Source of the DNA: Valencia hispanica
Lineage: Eukaryota; Chordata; Actinopteri; Cyprinodontiformes; Valenciidae
Reading direction: 5' to 3'
Assembly: GCA_963556495.2 (NCBI GenBank)
Contig: OY747700.1
Span: 5,645,020 to 5,709,019, forward strand
DNA length: 64,000 bases
The notes beneath the pieces were generated by a model. That model worked only from the letters and a program-made list of their open reading frames with translations, made no database searches and had not been told where the DNA came from. Shown here piece after piece: positions 10,001 through 43,700 of the stretch. Each line of letters opens with the position of its first letter. The stretch's first letter is position 1. Made by a program: the position numbers and the translations under genes.

Positions 10001-12747
10001 CAAATTATATTCTTATATTCAAAGTAATAGAAAATAAAAATCAGCATTCTCCCAAAGACACTTAAAGTTTATTCTCCAGTCTTTGTTTTTTTTTTTTATT
10101 CGCCGTCAATTTAATCCAGAACTGTAACTTTGCAGCGTTTTCATAGTTTTTGCATCAGTTTGACCAATGGGATGTTTGCCACCTGTTATACATAGAAACT
10201 AATCTACCAGCTGAGTACGCTGCTCTCCGCTACACATTAGTCGCCACCAGGATGGAATGAAGGACATTTCCTTCCTGTTTCATACTTAAAGGGGCTATAT
10301 GCAATTTTCTGAAATTTAAACTCGCGACTGACCCCATGTGGCCAAAAACGGAACTGCTCTTCCTTTCTGCTTGCTCTCGCAGCGCGCGCTCGTGCGCCGG
10401 TCGCTCTCAATCTTCTATCTTTTTTGGGCTAATATTGTCAGGGGTTTAACTTTCTTAGTCTTATGTGGAGTTACTGTTGGTGTCAGAGTTGTTCTTGGTC
10501 TCTTCTGTGTATTCGCACAATCATTGAACTGCTTGCGAGTGCTGACTAGCGGTGCTGGCAGAGTGATATGAAACATTTAACATGAACGCACTTGACGTCA
10601 CATCTGCATACAGCGCGGGAAAATCCGACCGGACAGAAAATAGAAAAAATTGGATACAGGCCTATAGGTGCACCCACTGTGCGCTGACAACGTGTCAGTA
10701 TGATCATCAGGAGATGTTTGAGTCATAAATGGTCAAATAAAAAGGCTATTGTTACGTTTATTTTGGGGTAAATGTTGCATTTAGCCTCTTTAAAGCTCCA
10801 CTTGGGCTGATGTCTGGTAAACATGAGCTGCAGCTCGGGGAGGACGCCCCGGACAGCACCGATAAAGTGGAACATGTTGCTGCTAACATGATGCACAACA
10901 ACAGAGACGCTTCTTTCACAACTAAAGTGCAAAATATTTACTGTATTTAGTAAATTTCACGCTGCATGGCTGAAACACGAGATGCAGCCATGATGTTTCC
11001 GCCGGTCCGTCCTCTAAAAATGTCCGTGCGGCACGCCGGACTTTTATGTTTTTCTCATTTAATTATTCTGAAAGATAATAGATTTCTGAACACGCTTTAA
11101 TCGCTATCAATTTTTGCACGTTTCACATCTTAATTAATCGATTTGTGGTGAATCTGCACACCTCTACTAAACGCGGCTGGTGTGGATATGCCCTTATTGT
11201 CAAACTCATGGTCGGGATTTTCTGCCAGAGAGCAGAATTCATGGCTCCATCAATTACAGCCTCCCGGAAGCAGCAACAAGCCCCCAGAGCATCACACTAC
11301 CACCACCATGTTTCACTGTTGGCTGCGTGATGTTCTTTATCGGAACATCACAGAATGATCTGAGTTTTACAATAGATATTTAAGGAAAAGGTCAATTATG
11401 ATTTCGTTGGTCCACTGAATATTTTCCCTAAATTCCTGAGATTCATCAAGACGTTTTTTTTTGGTAAATCTGAGACGGTCCTTTCTGTTCTTTTGGGTCA
11501 GCAGAGATTCTGTCCTTGGAACTCTTCCATGGAGGCCATTTTTGCCCAGTCTCTCTTTCTTATTATTGAATCATGACCTCTGACCCTAACTGAGGCCGTC
11601 TTTGAGGCCAGCGAAGGTACGCCACTGTTCCTTCTTTTCTCCAGCGATAGAAACGAAAGCCTCTCCAGACTGACAGATGTGAAGGAGTTTCTCATCTGAT
11701 CTTGAGCTTCTTCACATCGGCCCATGATGTGCTGCTTTTTCAGATCCTTCAGCCTGCTTCCTATGTCAGGCAGGTTTCTGTTTAAATGATTTCTTGATTC
11801 TACGGGTCTGGTGGTAATCAGGGCGTTGTTTTTTCTCTTTAATAAATGAAATAATCTGAAAAGAGCTATTTGAATGATCTCAGATTATCTCTGTCTGACG
11901 CTAAGGCAAAAAGCAGAAGACTGTAAATAGGGTTAATATTTTTTATTGCACTGTATGCTTTAGTCAAGACACGACGGAGAGATGAGACCCGGAGGAGGGA
12001 ACAGAACCAATGGGCTGCCCCCACATCCAAAAACACTCTCAAATTAAGCCTTGACTAATGAATTATGGACCAGTCTGAGGATGATAAGAGCAGCAATTAG
12101 AGAAACGGAGCTCCAAGCAGGAGACGGGACCTGAACAAAGGAGGCAGGAAACCGGGCTGGGGGCGGGGCTTAGTTAGGAGGATTATCCTCAGATTGGTCC
12201 AGACAACTCTTCTCATCTCCTAAGTTACTTTTCTTCAGAAATGATGAAAACATGATCAGTGAGCTGAAAATCTGAGTCAACGTTTGAATTCGTTTCGGGC
12301 CTTTAAAATCTGGTTCTGCTAAGGTCCTGTAGAATGCACAGGTTTGATGCTAAAGTACATTCTGTCGGAACCAACTAAAGTTCAGATTCATTTTGAATCC
12401 TGCAGCACCTGAATTGGACTCATAAGGTCCAGACTGATTCTAGTTCTGGTTCTGAACAGCTGCCTTGTGCTTGCTCTGCAGGTGTGACCAGCTGCCTGGT
12501 TCTGATCCTATTTGCCTCTGAGGTGAAGATCCACCGCCTCTCCGAGCTCATCTCCAACTTCAGGGAGGAAAACTTTGTTTTCCAGACCTACTCGGAGCAC
12601 TACGACCGCTGCTTTTGGATTTTCTTCCTCATCTTCATCCTCCACGGACTCAACCTGGTTCTGATCCGCCTAGCAGGGATTCAGTTCCCGTTCCAGGGGA
12701 AGAAAGACGTGGAGCTGAGCGGCGGTGCGGCCGACCTCATGTACTGA
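4093..12747 (+). CDS. clrn1: Clarin-1, tetraspan membrane protein (three exons)
   Basis: Clarin-1 is a four-pass glycoprotein of hair-cell and photoreceptor synapses and bundles; human loss causes Usher syndrome type 3A. Coding exons: 4093-4345, 8334-8513 and 12482-12747, with GT-AG borders and phase 1 at both junctions. They sum to 232 residues, the human length. Visible features: TM1 at about residues 8-30; the clarin signature LSYGLFHGE...QCGLGGRP at 61-80; an NAT glycosylation site at Asn48, the residue altered in human N48K; a FNAFGRPYETLQGPMGLYLW loop before TM3; ILFASEVKIH; and the C-terminus AADLMY. The ILFASEVKIH and GPMGLYLW text separates it from clarin-2 and clarin-3. The start is the ATG after a CATC run, aligned with the family N-terminus MPxxxK. 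A polyA signal follows at 12912. I rate the identification near certain. Confidence 0.97.
6815..7430. repeat. GACTTGG / CAAGACC-rich dispersed repeat
   Basis: Degenerate short repeats of GACTTGGACT at 6815-6905 and 7180-7230, then CAAGACCGAGACCAAGAC-type text at 7290-7420. The two halves are roughly complementary in wording, so this may be a foldback or nested element. Ends are not defined. Confidence 0.4.
7835..8168 (+). mobile_element. L2-type LINE, 3' tail fragment
   Basis: The text CAGACGGTCGTGGCAGATGG...GGAGGTTTCTTCCTGTTAAA...GTAAAGTGCCTTGAGATGAA ends in AATAAACTGAATTAAATAAA, the usual 3' UTR of fish L2 elements. The same 5' portion is repeated at 44180-44395 behind an L2 reverse transcriptase in this window, which fixes the family. 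Only the UTR is left. Confidence 0.85.
8990..11195. mobile_element. TTTTCACACCTG miniature inverted-repeat element, interrupted
   Basis: The left part (about 8990-9399) starts near GTCGTTTTCACACCTGAT and contains a second internal TTTTCACACCT at about 9333. The right part resumes after 11166 as CTAAACGCGGCTGGTGTGGA, which reads as the complement of the starting terminus. The middle (9400-11166) is a separate inserted element. Inferred from terminal symmetry. Confidence 0.4.
9400..11166. mobile_element. Non-autonomous hAT-like TIR element (1.77 kb)
   Basis: Left end TAGGGGTGTGCCATC, right end GAATCTGCACACCTCTA; the termini are inverted repeats of TAGRGGTGTGCA. The candidate 8-bp flanks CTTAACAG and CTAAACGC agree at only five positions, so the duplication is weak. 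No transposase frame is visible; the interior is AT-rich and contains AATCGATT text near the right end. Confidence 0.5.
11210..11770 (-). pseudogene. Tc1/mariner-like transposase relic
   Basis: On the minus strand the broken frames give HDSIIRKRDWAKMASM, matching the Tc1 DNA-binding text HDSTIRKRLGKNGLHG, and the complement of ACCACCACCATGTTTCACTG matches the conserved GGGSVMVWG region. Several stops and frameshifts interrupt it. It is a dead transposase fragment of the abundant fish Tc1 group; no inverted terminal repeats were placed. Confidence 0.7.
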
Positions 12748-12911
12748 TGGGCCAACCAGTAGGCGACTCACAGAACCACAACTGGTTCTGGTGAAAACGC
12801 TGCTGATAGAAACTATTCAGAAACAACTGAATAGTTTCAGTCTGAATGATTGGGTCGAACCATGACGATAGATTCTTTATAAATTCTGTTTGTACCTTTT
12901 TTTTAGAGGAA

Positions 12912-12917
12912 AATAAA
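12912..12917 (+). terminator. clrn1 polyadenylation signal
   Basis: AATAAA 165 bp after the clrn1 stop, followed by TGTTGTCTGTC GT-rich sequence. Confidence 0.75.
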
Positions 12918-12935
12918 CTCGTTCTGACTGAATCT

Positions 12936-14846
12936 GTTGTCTGTCTTTGGATTTATTGGTTATAGATTATTGATTGAAGCATTTGGCTCCACTTTCACAT
13001 CCCAGTAGAACCTCAGATGGTCTCATTCACATTGTCTTGTCTCTTGATGCTCAAAGCACTGTGAACTGGATTTCGCTAAAACCGAGTAAAGGTTCTGCTG
13101 AACACCTTCAGGCAGTGATCAGGTATTGATCCGTAACAAACTGCCACTCCATCCATCACCTCTCTAACGGGCCGAACCGTTCAGCTAAGTGTGGGAGTTG
13201 GCCTGAAGTGGACTTCCAAGGACCCTGCTGGTTCCTTTCTTTGACCCGTCCCCCACGGTGACACCAAACCTGAGCGTCCGTCTCCAGACGAAGACGTGTT
13301 GACAGAACAGAGAGAATCAAACAATCGCGTCGGAGCGGGCCTGGATCCTCCTCGTCCTGCAGGGGGTTGGTGTCCGGTTGTTTAATTGTGTCTTCTTCAA
13401 TGGTATGTCCAATTAAAGGCCAGGATTTCATCCTAGTGACAGACTCAGACGGATTTAAACACAACTGGTGAAACACCAGTGAGTGTCGGTCCAACCAGTC
13501 TCCGCTCTCCTTGTGTTGCTGATCAGCAGGAGAGGAAAGTCCTAAGTACCTCAATAGGAGGCAGATTGACTTCATTTCTTGTTTCTTGAAGAAAAATAGG
13601 TCCAAGGAAGAAGACAAAGGGAGAAGGACAACGTTTCCGAAGACTTAGGAGAGAAGAAGGAAGTGTCAGAGCTCGACATCTTCAGGTGTTTGACCGACTG
13701 CAGGTAAGATCTATCTCCAACTGATTGAGCAGGATTTTTAAAAATCATTCTGCTGCAACTGAGTAAAATAGGATGAGGTCACCTTACGGTTATTCAACAA
13801 AATCTGCTCAAAAGATCAATAAGAAAATATTGGAAGACATTTGGACATAATGTGGTGCCTTCTATTAGTTTTTAAATCAGACATTCATGTGGACCATTGG
13901 TGTCACAAGCGAGTTGTTGAGGGACTGGTTTCTTGCATCTTTTAGACATTCCCTAGCTTCACCAACACCTATAAGTAGTTCGTTAAAATGCCTCTGCAGA
14001 GGTTGATGGCACGTGGAGGCCGTACTCTGGGGAATATTTCAGGCTTTTCAATCAACAGACACAAATCTGGAGCACACAAGACAACTGGAGTTTGACACCC
14101 TTGATGTTGAAACGAAAGGATTGCCAACTCCAGTCCTTCAGAGGCACTTTCCCACGATGTTTCAATTACACCTGGCTAATTCCCAGGCCTCCGCAGAACT
14201 CCATGACATATTGAGAAGGTTGTTGAGTCATTTTATTGAGGTTAATTGGACTAGGGATGGCTCTAAAAGGTTTGGACAGTGGCATGAGTAGAGTTGGAGA
14301 TCCCTGGCCAAAATGTTGCCTTTCAGTCAGCCTAACCAACCGGAGTAATCCAAAATGGTTACAGAAGTACTCCTGTAATTGTATTTTTGATCTATTGCTG
14401 ACATGTGGCATAAAGTGTGAAGAAATTTATTTCTAAGTATTCGATCAAAGGAGGCCTGCACTTGTATTTTGTTTCTACACCAATTTAACACGTACAGAAC
14501 TGAAGGCAGATTAACGAATGGGTGGATGAAATGAAACATCTGCTCAGTGAGTCTGACTCATGGAGCAGAGCTAAAGCCAGTTCAGGTCACTCTTTGTGGT
14601 CCAATAAAAGTAGAACCATAATGCCATAGGCACTCATTGTTACACAGTGCAGCTGTGATTAATATCATCCTGCCACCAACTGGACGATAGGATCTCTACA
14701 GCCACCAGCATGGTTGATATCACCAGCTCTCATCTAGCTCTTTCCAGTTTATCGTAGTTTTTGTCCTGTTGGTCATCCTGGATCAATGTGACTGTAAGTT
14801 GCAGTAATGGGTGGAAGTCCTCTGATGTGATGATGTTTGTCCTCAG
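12936..14846. other. Intergenic region between clrn1 and mindy4b
   Basis: About 1.9 kb. The open frame at 13156-13617 on the minus strand has no recognisable domain and no similarity I know; I treat it as chance. The mindy4b promoter or 5' UTR must lie near the right end. Nothing else stands out. Confidence 0.5.
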
Positions 14847-37331
<22,485 letters not shown>

Positions 37332-37409
37332 GCGGACAGCAGGAACGGGTTGTGGCTCGCCCTGGTGGTGGCGACCTGAAGGAGCGTCCAGGAATTATTT
37401 TAAATTGGG

Positions 37410-37415
37410 AATAAA
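37410..37415 (+). terminator. mindy4b polyadenylation signal
   Basis: AATAAA 79 bp after the mindy4b stop codon. Confidence 0.7.
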
Positions 37416-37756
37416 GAAAAATGGGTTTAGAATTAATATTTTACGAAGCTTTAATCTAAGTAAATAAATCTGATTATGGTTTAACGAAAACAGCTCAAAT
37501 CTCCATGACGACTGCTTCTCACCATCTGAATGTTTTCCTCCAAACAAATAAAGAGTCCGTTCATCTTCAAACACACAGTGAAGCAGAGTGTAAACGTTCC
37601 CAATCAGGGTTACTGATCAATTAACATCCAGGTTATTAGTTCTTTATCGGCTGTTTTCAATCTAAAGGTTCTGGAAGCAGAAATAGGAGCAAAGGAACCC
37701 GAAACGTCCCTGATCCTCCCTGATGTCCCTGAACTCAGCAGGAAGCGGTCCGGGCG

Positions 37757-40700
37757 TCACACCATCCCGCTCCACTGTACGGAGGTGTAGCGGACCTGGC
37801 CGTCCGGCGCCGGCGAGCACAGCAGAACCGTCTTCTTCACGTTGGAGCCCAGCCGGGCCACAGAGAGGACGTCCAGCATGCAGATGGACTCGTCCAGAGT
37901 CACACAGACGGCGATGAAGTGGGCGTGGAAACGCAGCGGGTCACCTGAGGAGGAGGAGGAGGAGGAGGAGGAGGAAGAAGACGGCTCAGTGGGGACAGAC
38001 AGAAGAGTTCAGGTGTTGAGGCTCACCTGGATACACCAGAAAGTCTCCTCCAAACTTCCCTGCTGACGTCAGGAAGAAACCCCGCCCCCGCAGGTCTCTG
38101 AACACCTGGTACCTGGCGTCACGGCAGGGAGGATCCTGGCCTCTGATTGGCCAGTCTGCCTCCAGGAAGGCGCGAGATTCCTGACAGTGGCTAAGCCCCG
38201 CCCTCGCTGTGCTCAGCTGCACCGCCAGCGCTGAGCGAGGGAAGGTGAAGTTCTGCTCGAGGGCCAGCAGGCGGCGCTGCAGGTCCTCGTCTGAGCCTGC
38301 TCCGGACCACAACCAGAACTGTTGTACTGAACCACAGGAGTAAAGGCCCGTCGCCATAGTAACAGGCTTACCTGATGATGATATCATGGCTCGGAGCAGT
38401 GCCGACTTCCTGTCTTCCAGAGCGAGGACGCTCTGCTCCTCGAAGCTCCTCTGCTGCTCCTCCTCGTATCGCTGCCGGACCTCTTCGCCCGCTGCATCCT
38501 GGCAACAGTAAAACAAACGCACCTTCAGCTGAAGCTCCACCCCGCTGCATCCTGACAACAGTAAAACTAGCGCTCCTTCAGTTAAAGCTCCACCTAGCTG
38601 CATCCTGACAACAGTACAACAAACGCACCTTCAGTTAAAGCTCCACCCCGCTGCATCCTGACAACAGTAAAACAAACGCACCCTCAGCTAAAGCTCCACC
38701 CCGGCTGCATCCTGGCAGAAGTAAAACAAACGCACCTTCAGCTGAAGCTCCACCCCGCTGCATCCTGACAACAGTAAAACAAACGCACCTTCAGCTAAAG
38801 CTCCACTCAGCTGCATCTTGGCAGAAGTAAAACAAACGCACCTTCAGCTGAAGCTCCACCCCGCTGCATCCTGACAACAGTAAAACTAGCGCTCCTTCAG
38901 TTAAAGCTCCACCTAGCTGCATCCTGACAACAGTACAACAAACGCACCTTCAGTTAAAGCTCCACCTAGCTGCATCCTGACAACAGTACAACAAGCGCAC
39001 CTTCAGCTAAAGCTCCACCCCGCTGCATCCTGACAACAGTAAAACTAGCGCTCCTTCAGCTAAAGCTCCACCCCGCTGCATCCTGACAACAGTACAACAA
39101 ACGCACATTCAGTTAAAGCTCCACCTAGCTGCATCCTGACAACAGTACAACAAACGCACCTTCAGCTAAAGCTCCACCCCGCTGCATCCTGACAACAGTG
39201 AAACAAACGCACCTTCAGCTAAAGCTCCACCCCGCTGCATCCTGACAACAGTGAAACAAACGCACCTTCAGCTAAAGCTCCACCCCGCTGCATCCTGACA
39301 ACAGTGAAACAAACGCACCCTCAGCTAAAGCTCCACCCCGCTGCATCCCGACAACAGTGAAACAAACGCACCCTCAGCTAAAGCTCCACCCCGCTGCATC
39401 CCGACAACAGTGAAACAAACGTACCCTCAGCTAAAGCTCCACCCCGCTGCATCCCGACAACAGTGAAACAAACGCACCCTCAGCTAAAGCTCCACCCCGC
39501 TGCATCCTGACAACGGGGGAGCGAGTTTTTGGCAGAAATTAATTGGATCCAAAGGACACAACAGCCTGCTGTTCAGGTAAACTGTATCCAGCCGATGGAA
39601 TAAGTCCTGAATCAGACTCGTTCAAAACTATGCCGAAGGAATTTTTGAATCACAGATTCCACCAAAGAGAGAGAGCCTCTCTTGCTGACGCTGACGCAGA
39701 GCTGAGAGCTGCTCACCCGACGCAGCAGAGCTGAAGGCTGCTAGTGAAAAGGGTCCGGTCCGTGGGAGAAGATCGCTGAGCTGGACGAACTGGACGACCC
39801 GAGTTCTGGCTAACGATGGCTCGTAGCCGCACCCGAAGCCTCACTGTTAGCGCCTCACAAAGCTACTGCTAACTGACCAGCTATAACAGCCGGTTTCTCT
39901 GCTTATCGCCGGTGTTTTCAGACAACGGAGCCACCCTTTAATGGAGATCTAAGAATCGTTCAAGTAAGGTTGTGTCTGGGCAGAGATAAATTAGTTAACA
40001 AATTAACGTTTGTTTTGATTGTCTATTTCGCTGTGTTCTTGCTGCATTTGTAAGAATTCATTCTTCAATGGTTTGGGTATGAACAGTGTTTTATAGGTTT
40101 CTGACCGATAGAAAAAGTCGTTTTAAATCATGCAACGCAAGTTACTCCATTCCACTGGAGTTTTACCTTTGTTATTTGGTGCTAAGCTAAAACAGAGTGG
40201 CTCTGAGCTGCGCTACGTAAATTAGCTTCGCACGCTCGATCCAAATAGTGCGGCCTGTTTTTTGGTTTTTTTCAGATTGCTACCGTTCCTAAACATTAAA
40301 GATTGCTACCTACAGTATTCAAAATACAAATTGGCTTTAACTGGACTGTGACATCAAGATCAATTTATTGGGAATTGTTGTAACTTTTTTGAAAATTTGT
40401 CCATTTTACTGTTTTACTTTTGGTAGTTGGTGTTAATATTCATTCTTCTTTTACTTAGTAGTTTAGTTGTGTGTTACTAGCTTAGTGAGTTTGTTGATCA
40501 AAGCATTTTAACTGAAAGTTGAATTATTTTTGTAATAAACTATTTTGGAAAGTCTTTGTTATTATTCCACATACATGTGTAGTAACTTACTATTGAAAAT
40601 ATGTCAACAACTTATTCCTTCATGTATTGTTTAATTACCTCAGCCTCATCAGACAGGTAATCATAAACATTAACTGAGACTGAACTATTTGGCTATTATT

Positions 40701-43700
40701 TTCCTGGATCCCAGGTGGTGCCCCAAACTTGGTTATTTTGACTTAAAATATTAATCTTATTAATAAATGCCCTAAGCAACTATTTATAAATATTCATAGC
40801 CAAAACCTACCTATCTGAGTCACAACATCACATTCCTAGAAGTACTCGGCGAGGAGGAAGAGTTGCAACCATTTTTCATTCAAATTTACTGATTAATCCC
40901 AGACCAATTAACAACTACTAGGGATGTAAGAAAACATCGATACGCCGATATATCACGATATTTTATGTCACAATATTGTATCGATATTCAAAAGCAATGG
41001 ATCAATTATTATTTTTTAGAATTTGAATCGAACCTTACCTATGACAGTAATTTGCGTAGTAAAATTAAAAGTATAACTGGTAGTTTGTGGCTGTTTTCAG
41101 CTTCTTCCTTCCAGTGGATCGACTAGATCTGGTAATATAACTGGATGTTAAAGTATAAAACAGGTTGGAGTGTTTAGAATGATGGGACAGTTTTTTACAG
41201 TTAAATTAAGTTTCAAAAATCACAATATATAGTCCTACTCATAGTATCGCGATATATCGTATCGTCCTCCCCTGTATTGTGATACATGTCGTATCACCAG
41301 ATTCTTGCCAATACACATCCTTAATAGCTACAGTTCTTTTGAACATCTAACCCTTAATTTTCCTCATCCAAGCAGCAAAACATTAAGACCATTTTGTTTG
41401 TGGTTTTGTATCGTCCACCAGGCCCTTACTCTCAATTCTTGAATCAGATCTCACATTTTTTATCTGATTTAGTATTAAATACTGATAGGGTCATTATAGT
41501 GGGGGACTTCAATATTCATGTGGATACTGAAAGTGATAGCCTAAATGCAGCCTTTAATGCTATTTTAGACTCAATTGGCTTTACTCAAAAAGTACAGGGA
41601 TCGACCCACTCAGGTAAACACACTTTGGACTTTGGACTGACATACGGTATTGAGTGTGAGGAAATAACAGTCCACCCACATAACCCGGTCCTGTCTGACC
41701 ACTTCTTAATAACTTTTGAATTTACTTTAACTGACCATCTTAAATCTGAAAGAAAATCTCATTATAGTAGAGCTCTTTTTGGGGGGGCACGGTGGCGCAG
41801 CTGGTAGCCTGTCTCACCTCACAGCTAGAAGGTCCCGGGTTCGATTACCGCCGGGGACGCTGTGGGTGCTGAGGGTGTGTTTGTTCCCCCGCATCATCAG
41901 CATCCACACCCTGGGTGGGGTTGGCAAAAAGGCCTTTCTGTGTGGAGTTTGCATGTTCTCCCCGTGTTCCCTTGAGCAGCTAATGTGAGCTACTCCCACA
42001 AAAACATGCATTAGTCCTGGGGCTGTATACTGCCTCCTCCTGGCCGGCCGGGGCGCCCGCAGGGTTGGGGAGGATCTGGCTGGAATAACGTGATCCTTCC
42101 ACGCGCTACGTCCAGCCGGAGAAACCCCGCCCTGTCGGGTGAAAAGAAGGACCTGCTCACTCCCCAAGCATGAAGGAGGCTTGGGTTTCAGTGAAGGGCC
42201 CCTCCCAGGCCGGCACAGAGCGAGAGTGGAACCCCAGGACCTGAACTAAGGAGCACTGGGTGATAAATAATGGGAAAAAATCGTGGGATAAAAAAATAAA
42301 AAATAGTAGAGCTCTACTGCGTTTGGTATTAGATAGTGTAGCCCCCTTAAAAAAGAAAGTGGCTAGCCATAGGAGGCTGACTCCTTGGTTCAACGCAGAG
42401 TTGCGTACTTTAAAGCAGAATACTAGGAAGTTGGAGAGAAAATGGCGCTCTACACACCTAGAGGATTCCTATTTAACCTGGAATAACAGTCTATTGCTGT
42501 ATAAAAAGACCCTTCGACAAGCTAGAACAGCATATTTTTCATCATTAATAGAAGCGAATAAAAACAATCCTAGGTTTCTTTTTAGTACAGTTGCCAAACT
42601 TACACAAAGTCATAGCTCTGTTGAGCCAACTATTCCCCCAGCTCTTAGCAGTGATGATTTTATGAGATTCTTCATAAATAAAATTAATTCTATTAAAAAT
42701 AAAATAATTGGCATCCTCCCAAACATGATTACTTCTTCCTCAGTAAATGAGGCAGTATCGGAAAGAACTGTAGAACCTCAGTTGTGCTTAGGCTGTTTTG
42801 ATTCAGTCGAGCTTTCAGAATTATCAAAAATATTAGCCTCATCTAAACCAACTTGTATGTTGGACCCAATTCCAACCAAATTATTTAAAGAAGTGTTCCA
42901 TTTGGTTCCTGGCCCCATTTTGGATATGATGAATCTATCCTTAGTAAACGGATACGTACCACAGGAATTTAAAATAGCTGTAATTAAACCTTTACTCAAG
43001 AAACCTTCCCTTGATCAAGATGACTTAGTGAATTACAGACCTATATCTAACCTTCCTTTCTTATCCAAAATCCTTGAGAAAATTGTTGCTAATCAAGTCT
43101 GTGAGGATCTAAACAGTAACGAGCTGTTTGAAGAGTTTCAGTCAGGTTTTAGAGCTCATCATAGCACTGAAACAGCACTGGTGAAGGTTACTAATGATAT
43201 TCTCATGGCCTCAGATAATGGACTGGTGTCTGTTCTGGTTTTGTTAGATCTCAGTGCTGCTTTTGACACAGTCCATCATAATATTCTCTTAGAAAGGCTT
43301 GAACATGTTGCAGGGATCAAAGGAACAGCACTAGGCTGGTTTAAATCATATTTGTCTGATAGATTCCAGTTTGTTCATCTAAATGATAAATCTTCTTCAC
43401 TCTCAAGGGTTACTTGTGGAGTTCCACAGGGTTCTGTGCTTGGACCAATTCTGTTCACCATATATATGCTCCCAATTGGTAGAATCATTAGACAGCATGG
43501 GATAAATTTCCACAGCTATGCTGATCCTTCTTCTTACATACAAAGCCCATAATAATCAGCTCCATCATACATCAGAGATCTAATTGTTCCTTATGTTCCT
43601 AACAGAGCCCTTTGCTCTCAGACTGCAGGTTTACTTGTAGTTCCTAGGATTTCTAAAAGTAGAATGGGAGGCAGATCTTTTAGTTATCAGGCTCCTCTCC

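Larger units (their letters stand above)
8514..12481 (+). other. clrn1 intron 2, nested DNA transposons
   Basis: About 4 kb. From 8990 to 11770 it is mostly transposon: a TTTTCACACCTG miniature element split by a 1.77-kb TIR element, then a Tc1 relic. The flanks (8514-8980 and 11780-12480) show no feature beyond a usable acceptor, CTCTGCAG, at 12475. Confidence 0.6.

Noticed and set aside
13156..13617. 153-codon minus-strand open frame between clrn1 and mindy4b
   Set aside because: No recognisable domain, no splice or promoter context; compatible with chance in a GC-richer stretch.
38488..39517. CRISPR-like array
   Set aside because: Units are continuous 53-bp tandem copies with no unique spacers, and the sequence is vertebrate.
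41790..41860. tRNA gene inside the L2
   Set aside because: It is the head of a V-SINE-like element with a target duplication around the whole unit.
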